64,000 nucleotides of DNA from positions 1-64,000 of the forward strand of contig NZ_MTAW01000131.1 in assembly GCF_002154725.1 (NCBI RefSeq), written 5' to 3'. Shown here in pieces: positions 7,830-16,325 of this stretch. How positions within the stretch are numbered: position 1 is the first letter of the stretch; every line of letters begins with the position of its first letter. The notes under the pieces were generated by a model that was not told where the DNA came from, did no database searches, and worked only from the letters and a program-made list of their open reading frames with translations. The position numbers and the translations under genes were made by a program. This DNA is from Nostoc sp. 106C. GTDB lineage: Bacteria > Cyanobacteriota > Cyanobacteriia > Cyanobacteriales > Nostocaceae.

Positions 7830-7876
7830 GTAGTAAAAACTTTAGTCCTGTTATTGAGGACTAAAGTCCTTACTAC
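7830..7876. terminator. Palindromic repeat acting as bidirectional terminator
   Basis: GTAGTAAAAACTTTAGTCCT (7830-7849) and AGGACTAAAGTCCTTACTAC (7857-7876) form a near-perfect 20-bp stem with a 7-nt loop between two convergent genes. TTTTTATT follows on the plus strand. The AGGACTTTAGTCCT core resembles a palindrome repeated in related genomes (from memory). Confidence 0.7.
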
Positions 7877-7898
7877 GAGAGATTTTTATTAAGCTTAA

Positions 7899-8657
7899 TT
7901 ACTCGGCTAATGATTGACCAGCTTTGCTCAATAACTTACCCAGCTTTTTCAATGGTCCTTTAAATCCCCTTGCTGCTTCCGCACCAGCTTGTTCGGTTTG
8001 TTCGCCTAGTTTCGTCAGCACTGGTGCAAAGTCTGCACCTTTAGCAGTTTTGCGCTTCAACAGTTGCTTAAGTTCTTTCAATCCATTGGCGATTTCTTGG
8101 AGATTTTCATCCTCAGACTTGTGCAGTAAGGTGTACCACGTATCGATTGCACCTTGCGCCGCTTCTGGCTCAATCTCTGTCAAGTCTCCTTCAAGAGTTT
8201 CTAGCAACGAGTCTATTTGTTCAATTTGCTCGCGGTCTTCTTGCTTACCCAAGGAAACGCCGATTTTGCTGAGTTGCTTACCCAATCTCTGCAAAGGAGT
8301 TTTCAGTTCCTTGTCAGCGTCAGAACCCAAGTCGCTTGTTTGTTCGCCAATTTCGATGAGTACTTCTCCAATCTCATGACCTGTGGCTTTACCACTTTTC
8401 ACAAGTTGCTTGAGGTTTTTGAGACTATTAGCAATTTCTTTGATTTCTGGTTCTTTAGCTTTGTGCAAAGAACTATACCACTGATCAATTAAATTAACAG
8501 CGGCTTCATTATCTAAAGAAGTTAGATCCCCCTCCAGAGCTTCAAAAAGTGAATCTAGCTCCAAGTTATTGTTTTCATTGGTTTTTGTTGCTGTTGCACC
8601 TTCTTTTTTAGAGGCAGTTTCACTTTGTTTGTTCTTGCTTCCTTGTTGAGAAGTCAT
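7899..8657 (-). CDS. Two-repeat helical protein of unknown function
   Basis: The product contains a tandem duplication of a ~100-residue helical unit: LDSLFEALEGDLTSLDNEAA ... WYSSLHKAKEPEIKEIANSL ... GEVLIEIGEQTSDLG is repeated as IDSLLETLEGDLTEIEPEAA ... WYTLLHKSEDENLQEIANGL ... APVLTKLGEQTEQAG, each ending in LKKLGKLLSK-type segments. I chose the ATG at 8657 (MTSQQGSKNK); a longer frame reaches 8729 but its first 24 codons look non-coding. The protein is soluble, charged and without cysteines or signal peptide. I do not recognise the family. The gene is convergent with the protease-regulator operon and separated from it by a strong hairpin. Confidence 0.75.
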   Translation of the reverse strand: MTSQQGSKNKQSETASKKEGATATKTNENNNLELDSLFEALEGDLTSLDNEAAVNLIDQWYSSLHKAKEPEIKEIANSLKNLKQLVKSGKATGHEIGEVLIEIGEQTSDLGSDADKELKTPLQRLGKQLSKIGVSLGKQEDREQIEQIDSLLETLEGDLTEIEPEAAQGAIDTWYTLLHKSEDENLQEIANGLKELKQLLKRKTAKGADFAPVLTKLGEQTEQAGAEAARGFKGPLKKLGKLLSKAGQSLAE

Positions 8658-8911
8658 CTGTAAATTCCGTAGTTTGCTATGTACAGGTAACACTTTATAA
8701 AGTTCCTGAGAGCTTTCCCTCATTCTCAAGAGTCAATATTCTGCCACTTGTATATAGGCCCTGGGATAGAAACTATTTCTCAAGATTATGCGTTAAAGAT
8801 TTCGGAAATGCTATTTTGATGCTGAACACCAACAAATAATTGCAGCTACATGCAACGAAGCGATCTCCATTTCCATATCACCTAGTAGGGTAGGCATTTC
8901 CCACTCTACAC

Positions 8912-10564
8912 TTAAGCTTCAAGCAGTTGACAGCAAAGGTTATTGAGGTTGTTACCAAAGTAGCCAGAAAATCTACATTCTGAGTTTTGCAGTGCCTCAT
9001 GGATTCTCTGAAGCTGCTGTTCTAGAGCAAAATTTGTAGGATATGTTCTACGTAATTGGTCTGCAATTGGTTGCAAAATTAACTGAGCTTGTATGTCTCT
9101 GATAGAGTTTTTGGCTGTGGTTTTCAACAGCGCATGACTGGAGAACAAAGAAAATTCTAAAGTTGTGAGTTCAGTAATGATGCGTTCAGTCAATTGGTGA
9201 GTTACATATTCCATGATGATCGGTTGCTGGGTATAGCTATTGAATTGGTTATCAATCAGCGATCGCCAAATTAAACTCTCCAAAGCTTCCAAAATCTTCG
9301 TTTTGGAAACAGCAGGGATAATATCTTCACACAATTGGTCAACAGTAGTCCATTCCCGATTAATTGCCAACCAATACATGATGCTTTGTTCTAATGTCGA
9401 GAGGCGCTGGAACTGTTGATTCAGTAAGCGACGAACACCATTAAAAATAACTGTATCATGTTCCAAAAATTCTCTTATATCGCCGTTAAATAAATCTTGA
9501 ATTGAATTGGCGACAATCTTTAATGCTAAGGGAATGTTGCCATAGCGATCGCATAATGCTTGCCTTTGCAACTTAGAACCTTGCAATCCTTGTAGCTGAA
9601 GGATAGCTTGAGCCGCTTCCGGCGAACCTTTGACAGTGAGCGATCGTACCCCAAACTCTACACCTTCCAAAGCAGAAATTTCTCCTGGCTTTTCGCGGCT
9701 GGTGATGATTATACAACTCTGGTGGGCAGCTTCTCCAACTGCTCTCAAAAATTCTCCATAGTCTTTGTAGCCAGGGCGAAACTGTCCAGCACAACCTGCT
9801 TCCATGATGGTTTCCATATTGTCTAAAATCAGCAGACAACGGCAAGAACGCAGATAATGAATTAACCGTCCTATCTCTGCTTTCGTCTCTTGTTGATTCG
9901 ATACAAATGTTACCAAGTCTGCCAATAGGGTTTCTAAGGTTGAAGCATTGCGGAGACTTCGCCAAATCAGAGAGTCGAATTCCTTCTGTCCACGCAACTT
10001 TGATGAAATAAGTATTTGATTTGCCAACTTTACCGATAGAGCTGTTTTGCCAATACCACCCATCCCCAACACTGCTACTAAACGACAACGTTGAGCCACA
10101 ACCCATTGAGTTAGAGTTACCATTTCTGTAGTGCGCCCGGAAAAATTAGGTACAGCAACCACTTCGCCCCAATCATAGCGAGGAGTAGAAGTAAGTGCAG
10201 GCGGCACAGTTTTGGCAGAAGTTGAAGTTTCGAGTTTTGGAGAATTCTGCTGTTTTTCAAGGGAATGTTCAGTTAAGATTAGCTGCTGATGCGTTGTAAT
10301 GTTGCGTCTTCTTCTTTGTAAAGCCGAACGAAAGTTGAGCTTGCTAACTTCTTCACCCAAAGCCTCTGTCAATATTTTCCAAAGTTCTGGGCCAACGTGG
10401 CGCTTTAGATAACCCACCGAGTACTGGTTAATCTCAGCAATTCGTTCATAAGTTTGCCCTGACCAGGAGCCTTTGAGTATGGCAATTTCCAAATCATTCA
10501 GTCGTCTTCCAAAGCGTGCGAAGACTGCTTCATCGGCAACTTCCAGCCCTTCCTCAAAGTTCAT
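8912..10564 (-). CDS. STAND-type NTPase with N-terminal helical HTH-like domain, lacking C-terminal repeats
   Basis: Residues 1-85 (MNFEEGLEVADEAVFARFGR ... TYERIAEINQYSVGYLKRHV) match the HTH-like domain found at the start of cyanobacterial vWA-MoxR-associated (VMAP) and WD40-type STAND proteins. An NB-ARC-like ATPase follows: P-loop VLGMGGIGKTALS near residue 170, Walker B CLLILDNMET, sensor-like IIITSREKPGE, then a helical winged region with LALKIVAN. The protein ends at GYFGNNLNNLCCQLLEA, just where relatives I know read GYxGGNxxNLLCQL and continue into pentapeptide or WD40 repeats. It therefore looks like a signalling core without its sensor, either truncated or naturally short. Members of this group are implicated in biological conflict; that role here is inference. 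Confidence 0.82.
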   Translation of the reverse strand: MNFEEGLEVADEAVFARFGRRLNDLEIAILKGSWSGQTYERIAEINQYSVGYLKRHVGPELWKILTEALGEEVSKLNFRSALQRRRRNITTHQQLILTEHSLEKQQNSPKLETSTSAKTVPPALTSTPRYDWGEVVAVPNFSGRTTEMVTLTQWVVAQRCRLVAVLGMGGIGKTALSVKLANQILISSKLRGQKEFDSLIWRSLRNASTLETLLADLVTFVSNQQETKAEIGRLIHYLRSCRCLLILDNMETIMEAGCAGQFRPGYKDYGEFLRAVGEAAHQSCIIITSREKPGEISALEGVEFGVRSLTVKGSPEAAQAILQLQGLQGSKLQRQALCDRYGNIPLALKIVANSIQDLFNGDIREFLEHDTVIFNGVRRLLNQQFQRLSTLEQSIMYWLAINREWTTVDQLCEDIIPAVSKTKILEALESLIWRSLIDNQFNSYTQQPIIMEYVTHQLTERIITELTTLEFSLFSSHALLKTTAKNSIRDIQAQLILQPIADQLRRTYPTNFALEQQLQRIHEALQNSECRFSGYFGNNLNNLCCQLLEA

Positions 10565-11081
10565 CGTGTACTAAAGGGCATTATTGAACATCAAAACTCT
10601 ACCATATACCGGAACTTCACCTGAACTTTTCTGTAACTTCTTTAATCAACACTTACAAAGTGATATCAGAAAGTTACCTTTAGGCTTGAAATATGTTTAT
10701 TTTGCAGACAGTTAATTTTAAATTTCAATTGAATTTAATTAATCCTAAATATTCCTAAAAGTTCAGCAAAAGTCAGGACGTTCTTAAAACTGATGGTTAG
10801 TTTGCGTAATTGGACAAGAGAAAGTTGATGACTAAATACAGATGCAACACAGTCAATCAAATCAAAGCTAGTTCAATAAAACTTTTTAGAAATAGCTAAC
10901 AATTAATTCTTGACTGTCAGCATTCTTTACTTGATACAGTCTATAGATTTTGATTAATTAATAACTAAAAATTAGTTTTAACTGCCATAACTGGTAGATA
11001 AAGCCAAATTTATGTTGATACAAAGTCTATTGGACTAAAACTAAACCAATCACAATTACTAGAACATTTAAGGAGTAAATT
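10565..11081. other. Gene-free AT-rich spacer between divergent genes
   Basis: These 517 bp are AT-rich with no credible frame. They must contain promoters for the STAND gene (leftward) and the 133-residue gene (rightward). The right end carries AAGGAGTAAATT before ATG 11082, an ideal Shine-Dalgarno sequence. I see no named operator or repeat. Confidence 0.5.
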
Positions 11082-11483
11082 ATGGCTTACGCAGTGTATG
11101 ATATCAAGCTTGAACAAGTCGGTCAGAGCATGAGCGACGGAGACACAATTCGGTTTTACGATCAAGGAAGAGTCTGCCCACCCGATCAAATTCAAATTGG
11201 TTTGCAGCTTGTTGGTAATGTGGACTGGTGGAAAGGAATTATCTTATTTAATCAAGAAGGTTACCAGACAGTAATCGACCGCGCAGGTCCAAATCGAGAT
11301 GTTGCCTACGGAATTATAAAAACCTCCGATTTAATCGATATTAATCAGGAAGGAGGAGTTAAGTATCTTGTACTTGGTAAGGCAAAAGCTTTTGGTGTTC
11401 ATACCAATGAATATTGTATTACCAACGCTAACCAGAAGTTGATCGGCGGTCATCAATACCTGTTCAAGTGGGAAAAAGACTAA
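11082..11483 (+). CDS. Protein of unknown function (133 aa) with strong ribosome-binding site
   Basis: The product begins MAYAVYDIKLEQVGQSMSDG and is rich in predicted beta strands with many glycines and aromatics (NVDWWKGIILFNQEGYQTVI, GVKYLVLGKAKAFGVHTNEY, GGHQYLFKWEKD). Two cysteines (RVCPPD, EYCITN) are present. There is no signal peptide or membrane segment. The AAGGAG site placed 6 nt upstream of the ATG, and a clean hairpin terminator after the stop, support a real and probably well-translated gene. I do not recognise the family; a small beta-barrel or lectin-like fold is a guess from composition. It lies upstream of a RiPP-like precursor, with a hairpin between them. Confidence 0.72.
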   Translation: MAYAVYDIKLEQVGQSMSDGDTIRFYDQGRVCPPDQIQIGLQLVGNVDWWKGIILFNQEGYQTVIDRAGPNRDVAYGIIKTSDLIDINQEGGVKYLVLGKAKAFGVHTNEYCITNANQKLIGGHQYLFKWEKD

Positions 11484-11522
11484 TAAGTAATAGAAAAAGC
11501 GTGAGATTTTCTTACTATTCAA

Positions 11523-11554
11523 AAAGGGCAAATATAGACAGAGATTTGCCCTTT
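11523..11554 (+). terminator. Hairpin terminator after the 133-residue gene
   Basis: AAAGGGCAAAT (11523-11533) pairs perfectly with ATTTGCCCTTT (11544-11554), an 11-bp stem with a 10-nt loop, 40 nt past the stop codon. A weak T-rich tract follows. Downstream, 11675-11705 has CT-rich short repeats (CCCCGTCTCCGCGTCCCCGCG) and no gene until 11804. Confidence 0.65.
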
Positions 11555-11803
11555 CCTACTTACCTTTTTGAACAATATTATTGTAAGTTTTGGGTAGAGA
11601 TTTAAGTTTTAATTACTACAAGCCATTAGATAACTTATACCTTTTCTCTAAAATCTGGCTACAAATGAATCTTCCTATCTCCCCGTCTCCGCGTCCCCGC
11701 GTCATTCATCATCTGTTGTCTACTTTTAGAGAATTGTTATTATTTTCTGCCGCCCTTAAATCAACTGAAACACAAATTAACCAATCGCAAAAGGAAAAAC
11801 AAT

Positions 11804-12013
11804 ATGTTTAAGAAAAATCAAGGTAATCCTTCTGGAGCTACATCTAATGTCAAGAAATCGCTAAAGCTCATCGAACTAACGCAAGTAGATTTTGAGGAGC
11901 TTTCAGATGAGCAGTCAAAAGCAGTAGTAGGAGGGGGTAATAACGTACCTCAGGTTATTGCTACCAACACATTTTCCCTAAAATCCATAGCATGGCCTCC
12001 GGGCCCCTACTAA
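11804..12013 (+). CDS. Orphan double-glycine leader peptide, RiPP/bacteriocin precursor-like
   Basis: This 69-residue peptide has the layout of a class II bacteriocin or RiPP precursor: a polar leader ending in ELSDEQSKAVVGGG, resembling the LS-x-EL-x-x-V-x-GG double-glycine leaders, then a short core of about 24 residues that is neutral and rich in N, P, S and aromatics (NNVPQVIATNTFSLKSIAWP then PGPY). The core has no cysteine, so lanthionine or disulfide chemistry is excluded; the ending WPPGPY is unusual. AAAGGA lies before the ATG. No peptidase-containing transporter, radical-SAM or LanM gene is in the window, so maturation would depend on genes elsewhere. A MITE begins 40 bp after the stop. 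The assignment rests on the leader pattern only. Confidence 0.6.
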   Translation: MFKKNQGNPSGATSNVKKSLKLIELTQVDFEELSDEQSKAVVGGGNNVPQVIATNTFSLKSIAWPPGPY

Positions 12014-12053
12014 AGAAGTTGATTGAGTAATATTTTCGACAGGAATTTAGCTA

Positions 12054-12198
12054 GAGTACTCCAAGTAAAAAAATGCCCAATTGTCATTGCGAGCGAAACG
12101 GAGTGTAGCGAAGCAATCTCAAACTCTGCGATTGCTACCCTCCGCTTTGCTTCATTCGCAATGACAGGTTTTGGATCATTTATTGTTTGGAACACTCC
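12054..12198 (+). repeat. MITE-like palindromic element, copy 2 (complete)
   Basis: This about 145-bp unit has imperfect terminal inverted repeats GAGTACTCCAAGTAAAA and TTGTTTGGAACACTC. It is the reverse complement of the element at 1-165 without the two small inserts. It lies between the RiPP-like gene and the convergent murJ gene and shows no coding potential of its own. Confidence 0.8.
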
Positions 12199-12200
12199 TA

Positions 12201-12229
12201 TTAGCCATAGGTGCAAAACCTATGGCTAA
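12201..12229. terminator. Bidirectional hairpin between convergent genes
   Basis: TTAGCCATAGG (12201-12211) pairs perfectly with CCTATGGCTAA (12219-12229) around a 7-nt loop, just downstream of the murJ stop on the minus strand. It immediately follows the MITE. Confidence 0.65.
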
Positions 12230-12250
12230 TAATAGCAATTATCACAAAAA

Positions 12251-13855
12251 CTATTTCTTCAAAAAGCGCTGACGCATACGAGATATAAAAGTATTTATCT
12301 CTGGGATCTTCAGCCATGAGGCAAAGATAGCAAAAACACCAATTCCTACTAAGCCAGCAATAGATAACTCTAACAGCAGAATCAGTAAATTTTCTTTACC
12401 GAACACCTGGCGACAACCTACCAAAGCAGCATAGCTAGCTACTCCAGACACTATGCTACCAGTAGTTAAACCGATAATTGGCAGACTCCACTCACGCCAA
12501 GGTAAACCATTGAGTTTGCGATCGAGCAACCATAACAGCATTAACATGGAGCTACAATTAACGCCTACTGTGGCTAACACCAAACCAGGAGCGCCAAAAG
12601 GTTTAACGAAAAACCAATCAAGTACAATATTTAGGAAGATATTAATAGTACTAATGCGAAAAGGTGTTTGACCGTCGCCCAAAGCATAAAATACTCTGAC
12701 TAAAACATCACGCCCTAAATAAGCAAACATCCCAATACCATAAGCAATTAGCAACGAAGAAACTAGCTCTGTAGCCTCTTGCTTGAAAGCACCGCGCTCA
12801 TACACTACTTGAACGATGGGGACAGATAAAGCTACCATCAACGCCCCTAACGGTAGCATAGTAAAGGCAGTTAGTAGCAATCCTTGGCGAATGCGTAATT
12901 TGAGATCGTGCCAATTTTCTGGAGCAGCAAGTTTGGCAAACATCGGTAATAGGGGCAACAAAATAATATTAGAAATAATCCCTAAAGGAGTTTGCACTAG
13001 AAGATTGGCATAGTTAAATCCAGCCGCTGCGCCGGGAATAGGACTGGCAAAGTAAAGATCTGTGGCAACATTAATTGGCATCATTCCAGAAGAAATGGTT
13101 GCCGGAGTCATGATTTTAATTACTTCTTGAACGCCAGGAGATTTAAAATCAAACCGCAGCTTTAATGTGCCTAACCCTAACCGCCATTGCACAATTAACT
13201 GTACCAACCATTGGAGAATTGCTCCTGCTAAAGTTCCCCAAGCTAACATCATGCCACCGATGTAAGCATATTCTGGCAGAATAATGTCTTTGCCATATTG
13301 CAGAGCTAAAATTCCAATGCCCGCAACAACGGTAATACTCGATAGTAATGGGCTAATGGAGAGTAACCAATACTGATTGGCCGCATTGAGTGTACCAAAG
13401 CCAATACCGATTAAACCAGAAAATAAAGCCATTGGAGCCATGATGCGGATCTGTTGAATAGCGATCGCTCTGGTGGTTTCTTTTAAACCATGACCGACGA
13501 AATCCACGATCACATCCGCAAACACAACTTGCGCCAAGGTTACTACTAACAGCACTCCAGCAACTAAGGTTGTCACTGTTTCCACAAGAGGCGCTGCTTC
13601 TTCTTGCTTGCGCTTGGCTAAAACACTAACAATGGCACTATGTAACGGCCCATTGACACCGCCGAGTAAAATTAATAAAAAACCAGGAATAATGTAGGCA
13701 TAACTATAGGCAGTGGCAGCAGCACCAACACCAAAAGCCGCAGCGATCGCTTGCTGCCTTACTAAACCAAAAATTTTACTAATTAAGGTAGCAATGGCAA
13801 CAATGCCAGCAATTCCAGCGAAAGAACGAGAGGGTTTGTGGTCTTGTTTGGTCAC
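12251..13855 (-). CDS. murJ: Lipid II flippase MurJ (MviN)
   Basis: MurJ moves the lipid-linked peptidoglycan precursor across the plasma membrane. The 534-residue protein has about 14 hydrophobic segments and the family start AGIVAIATLISKIFGLVRQQ, with further signature stretches ERGAFKQEATELVSSLL and ALGDGQTPFRISTINIFLN. Length is typical. The start MTKQDHKPSRSFAGI is followed directly by the first conserved helix. The gene is monocistronic by layout: a hairpin sits behind it and 228 bp separate it from the kinase gene upstream. As in other cyanobacteria there is no linked mur cluster. A role in polysaccharide-repeat flipping has been proposed for some MVF-family members, but sequence here favours MurJ. 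Confidence 0.92.
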   Translation of the reverse strand: MTKQDHKPSRSFAGIAGIVAIATLISKIFGLVRQQAIAAAFGVGAAATAYSYAYIIPGFLLILLGGVNGPLHSAIVSVLAKRKQEEAAPLVETVTTLVAGVLLVVTLAQVVFADVIVDFVGHGLKETTRAIAIQQIRIMAPMALFSGLIGIGFGTLNAANQYWLLSISPLLSSITVVAGIGILALQYGKDIILPEYAYIGGMMLAWGTLAGAILQWLVQLIVQWRLGLGTLKLRFDFKSPGVQEVIKIMTPATISSGMMPINVATDLYFASPIPGAAAGFNYANLLVQTPLGIISNIILLPLLPMFAKLAAPENWHDLKLRIRQGLLLTAFTMLPLGALMVALSVPIVQVVYERGAFKQEATELVSSLLIAYGIGMFAYLGRDVLVRVFYALGDGQTPFRISTINIFLNIVLDWFFVKPFGAPGLVLATVGVNCSSMLMLLWLLDRKLNGLPWREWSLPIIGLTTGSIVSGVASYAALVGCRQVFGKENLLILLLELSIAGLVGIGVFAIFASWLKIPEINTFISRMRQRFLKK

Positions 13856-14081
13856 GAATAATACCCGAAAACTCTTGCTGAGTGGATATCTGAAAACATT
13901 AACCTGAAATTGTAGAGTGTGTCAGGCAAATTTTCACTAATAGCATTTTTAGGACTCTCATTTAAAGGCAGTCCCAATGAAAAAATTTAACTATCATCAA
14001 TGAAATTGGGCATTAGGCATTAGTTATTTCTTCCTTTCCCTGCTTCTCTGCTTCCTTGCCCCCTACCAAACGCGAAGTAGT

Positions 14082-16223
14082 CTAAGGTGTGGTTGTGGGA
14101 GTAGGTGTAGGTGTTTCGGTGACAGTTGATGTCGGTGATGGCGTTGTTGTCACCGTAGGTGTAGGTATAGGAGTTTCGGTGACAGTTGGTGTTGGCGAGG
14201 GTGGGGTAGGAGTTTGGGCTGTAATGCTCAGTTGATAATCTGCTGCTTGTGATGCTGTGGAAACAACAACAAATTCATAAAATCCATTTTCAGGTAGTTT
14301 GGTTGACAAACTGCGTTTAGTGGAATCTTCCAAAAATGTGATTTTGCCAGAAGGCGAATAGATTGATAGCAAAACTTTAGAATTGGCTTTGAGATTTAGT
14401 TCTAAAGATTGCTCTTTGGCAAGTCCAGCAATAAAAACTTTGCCATTACCAGGGCTGAGAGTACCACTAACTGTTTTACTTGTAGCACCTTGGTCAAAGA
14501 CGATTTTTTGAAAAGCACTACCAGCCAAAATCGCACTCAGTTTGTCGCTGACAAACCCGTACCATACTTGTCCAATGGGTTGATTGGCAAAATCCTTGTT
14601 ACGCTGGGTGGGAAATGCGGCGAAGAAAGCAGCATCTCCCAGATCGTATAAAGAACGACTGCCAACATTAATTTGGTTAACTTCGACTTTCCAGTGATCG
14701 CGTTCTGCTGATGTGTAAGTTCCGAGTTGCTGACGTGCTTTTGTGCTGAGTTGTGTAAGTTTGTCTAATACTTCTGCTGCTTCTTGATCCCATTGTGCTC
14801 GCAAACTTTCATCTTCAGGGCGATCGCTGAGGATGCGTCCTTTTAAACTGGGATTTTTTTCCCAGAAGAGTTGATTGACCAAGTTAACGTAGAAGTTATA
14901 GTCTATACCCAACTGTTGCCTACGAGCGCTCAATCTATCTTTGCGTTGCTGTTCTGCTGGGGAATACTGAGGTGCAGTAGTAGTAGGAGTAGGTGTTGGT
15001 GAGGGTGAAATTCCGCCATCGTCTCCACCAGAACGTGAGTGAATGAGATTATTCACTCCCCACAAACCCACTCCTGCAATTCCCGCCGTTACTAGTACCA
15101 CTAGGAAGGTTTTGGTTGGTGTCCAAGAATTTATGGGTTGAGGCGGAGGCGGAGCGATCGCCACTGGAGATGGATAACGGGGGGAAGCGATCGCAATTGT
15201 CTCAGATGTGGTGGGAGGAGTCGGAGCTTGAGTAGGCGGTTGCGTGGGTACGTGGCCTACCGTCTCTGGCTGGTTGAGCGCTTCTAGGACTTGGCGCACC
15301 GATTGGTAGCGATCGCCTGGTCTAGGCGATAGCATTTTATTTAATATTTGCCCCAAAGCTGGGCTTAAAGTAACTTCTCGTTGCCATTGCCAACTGAGAG
15401 TGTAAGTATCAATTAATTCTTGCGGCTGCTTTCCTGTCAGTAAAACTAACATGGTTGCCGCCAAAGCATATAAGTCGCTATGGGGAGACACCAAACCAGT
15501 TTGCATTTGTTCTGGAGGTGCAAATCCCACCTTACCTAGTAGAGTTGGAGCTGGTGGCGCTCCCACTACACCAGGTTGGTAATATTGAGAGGCTACCGTT
15601 GCTACTACTTGTTTAACTCCGCCAAAATCGATTAATACTGGCAATTGATCGAGCTTGCGGAGAATCAAATTATCTGGAGAAATATCCCGATGAATTACTC
15701 CTAGGGAATGGATGTAGTCCAAAACAGGGAGAATTTGCTGCAACAACTGTCTTATTTCCGCCTCTGTAAACCCCAAACCTTGCAGTTTGCGGGTATTTAA
15801 TAAAGAGTTATAAGTTTGCCCCTCCACATAATCTTGCACCAAAAACAGGTATTCCTTACCATCCAAGTTGATGCGGAAATTTTCGCGGAAGCGCGGAATT
15901 TGAGGATGTTGTAGCTTGTAGAGAACACTAGCTTCTCGCTGAAATAGTTCTTCAGCTTTTTGTAAAACGTAAGCTGTTTGAACTTGGGGAGAAAATTCTT
16001 TTAAAACACAAAGTTCGCGGAAACGGTTGATATCTTCAGCTAAATAAGTGCGCCCAAACCCACCTTGCCCAATTTGACGCACAATTAAATAGCGATCGCC
16101 TAAAACTTGCCCTGGTTGGATACTATAACTTACGGGCGTATCTAATAATTTCTCACCGCAATTCAGGCAAAAGCGGCTACCTGCGGGATTTTCGTGTCCT
16201 TTGGAGCAATAGACAGGATGCAT
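14082..16223 (-). CDS. Serine/threonine protein kinase with N-terminal zinc ribbon and PPC-like C-terminus
   Basis: The 713-residue protein begins with a zinc-ribbon motif (YCSKGHENPAGSRFCLNCGE), then a Hanks-type kinase domain (about 40-310): glycine loop IGQGGFGRTYLAED, ATP-lysine CVLKEF, catalytic loop HRDISPDNL, DFG (IDFGGVK) and APPEQM. A membrane helix follows (FLVVLVTAGIAGVGLWGV, about 370-390), then a proline/threonine linker, a ~135-residue domain also present in the neighbouring kinase, a beta-rich segment like a pre-peptidase C-terminal domain (SGTLSPGNGKVFIAGL ... YEFVVVSTAS), and a C-terminal TPTPTVTETP repeat tail. The part after the helix should be outside the cytoplasm. A heptamer repeat lies just upstream. 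All catalytic residues are intact; substrates unknown. Confidence 0.93.
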   Translation of the reverse strand: MHPVYCSKGHENPAGSRFCLNCGEKLLDTPVSYSIQPGQVLGDRYLIVRQIGQGGFGRTYLAEDINRFRELCVLKEFSPQVQTAYVLQKAEELFQREASVLYKLQHPQIPRFRENFRINLDGKEYLFLVQDYVEGQTYNSLLNTRKLQGLGFTEAEIRQLLQQILPVLDYIHSLGVIHRDISPDNLILRKLDQLPVLIDFGGVKQVVATVASQYYQPGVVGAPPAPTLLGKVGFAPPEQMQTGLVSPHSDLYALAATMLVLLTGKQPQELIDTYTLSWQWQREVTLSPALGQILNKMLSPRPGDRYQSVRQVLEALNQPETVGHVPTQPPTQAPTPPTTSETIAIASPRYPSPVAIAPPPPQPINSWTPTKTFLVVLVTAGIAGVGLWGVNNLIHSRSGGDDGGISPSPTPTPTTTAPQYSPAEQQRKDRLSARRQQLGIDYNFYVNLVNQLFWEKNPSLKGRILSDRPEDESLRAQWDQEAAEVLDKLTQLSTKARQQLGTYTSAERDHWKVEVNQINVGSRSLYDLGDAAFFAAFPTQRNKDFANQPIGQVWYGFVSDKLSAILAGSAFQKIVFDQGATSKTVSGTLSPGNGKVFIAGLAKEQSLELNLKANSKVLLSIYSPSGKITFLEDSTKRSLSTKLPENGFYEFVVVSTASQAADYQLSITAQTPTPPSPTPTVTETPIPTPTVTTTPSPTSTVTETPTPTPTTTP

Positions 16224-16236
16224 ATTAATTAGTTAA

Positions 16237-16271
16237 TAGTCATTAGTCATTAGTCATTTGTCATTTGTCAA
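16237..16271. repeat. Heptameric short tandem repeat
   Basis: Three TAGTCAT units followed by TTGTCAT and TTGTCAA lie in direct order, 14 nt upstream of the kinase start codon (minus strand). Heptameric tandem repeats of this kind are typical of Nostoc-like genomes (from memory). Confidence 0.75.
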
Positions 16272-16325
16272 GAGTTATAGTTATTTCTCCCTTCTCTGCT
16301 CCCTGCTCCACATTTCCCTTGCTCC

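Noticed and set aside
11590-11811. Plus-strand 73-codon frame upstream of the RiPP-like gene
   Set aside because: It runs through the CT-rich short repeats and overlaps the RiPP-like start region; composition is not coding-like.
12010-12229. Frames on both strands of about 68 codons
   Set aside because: Both are translations of the MITE at 12054-12198.
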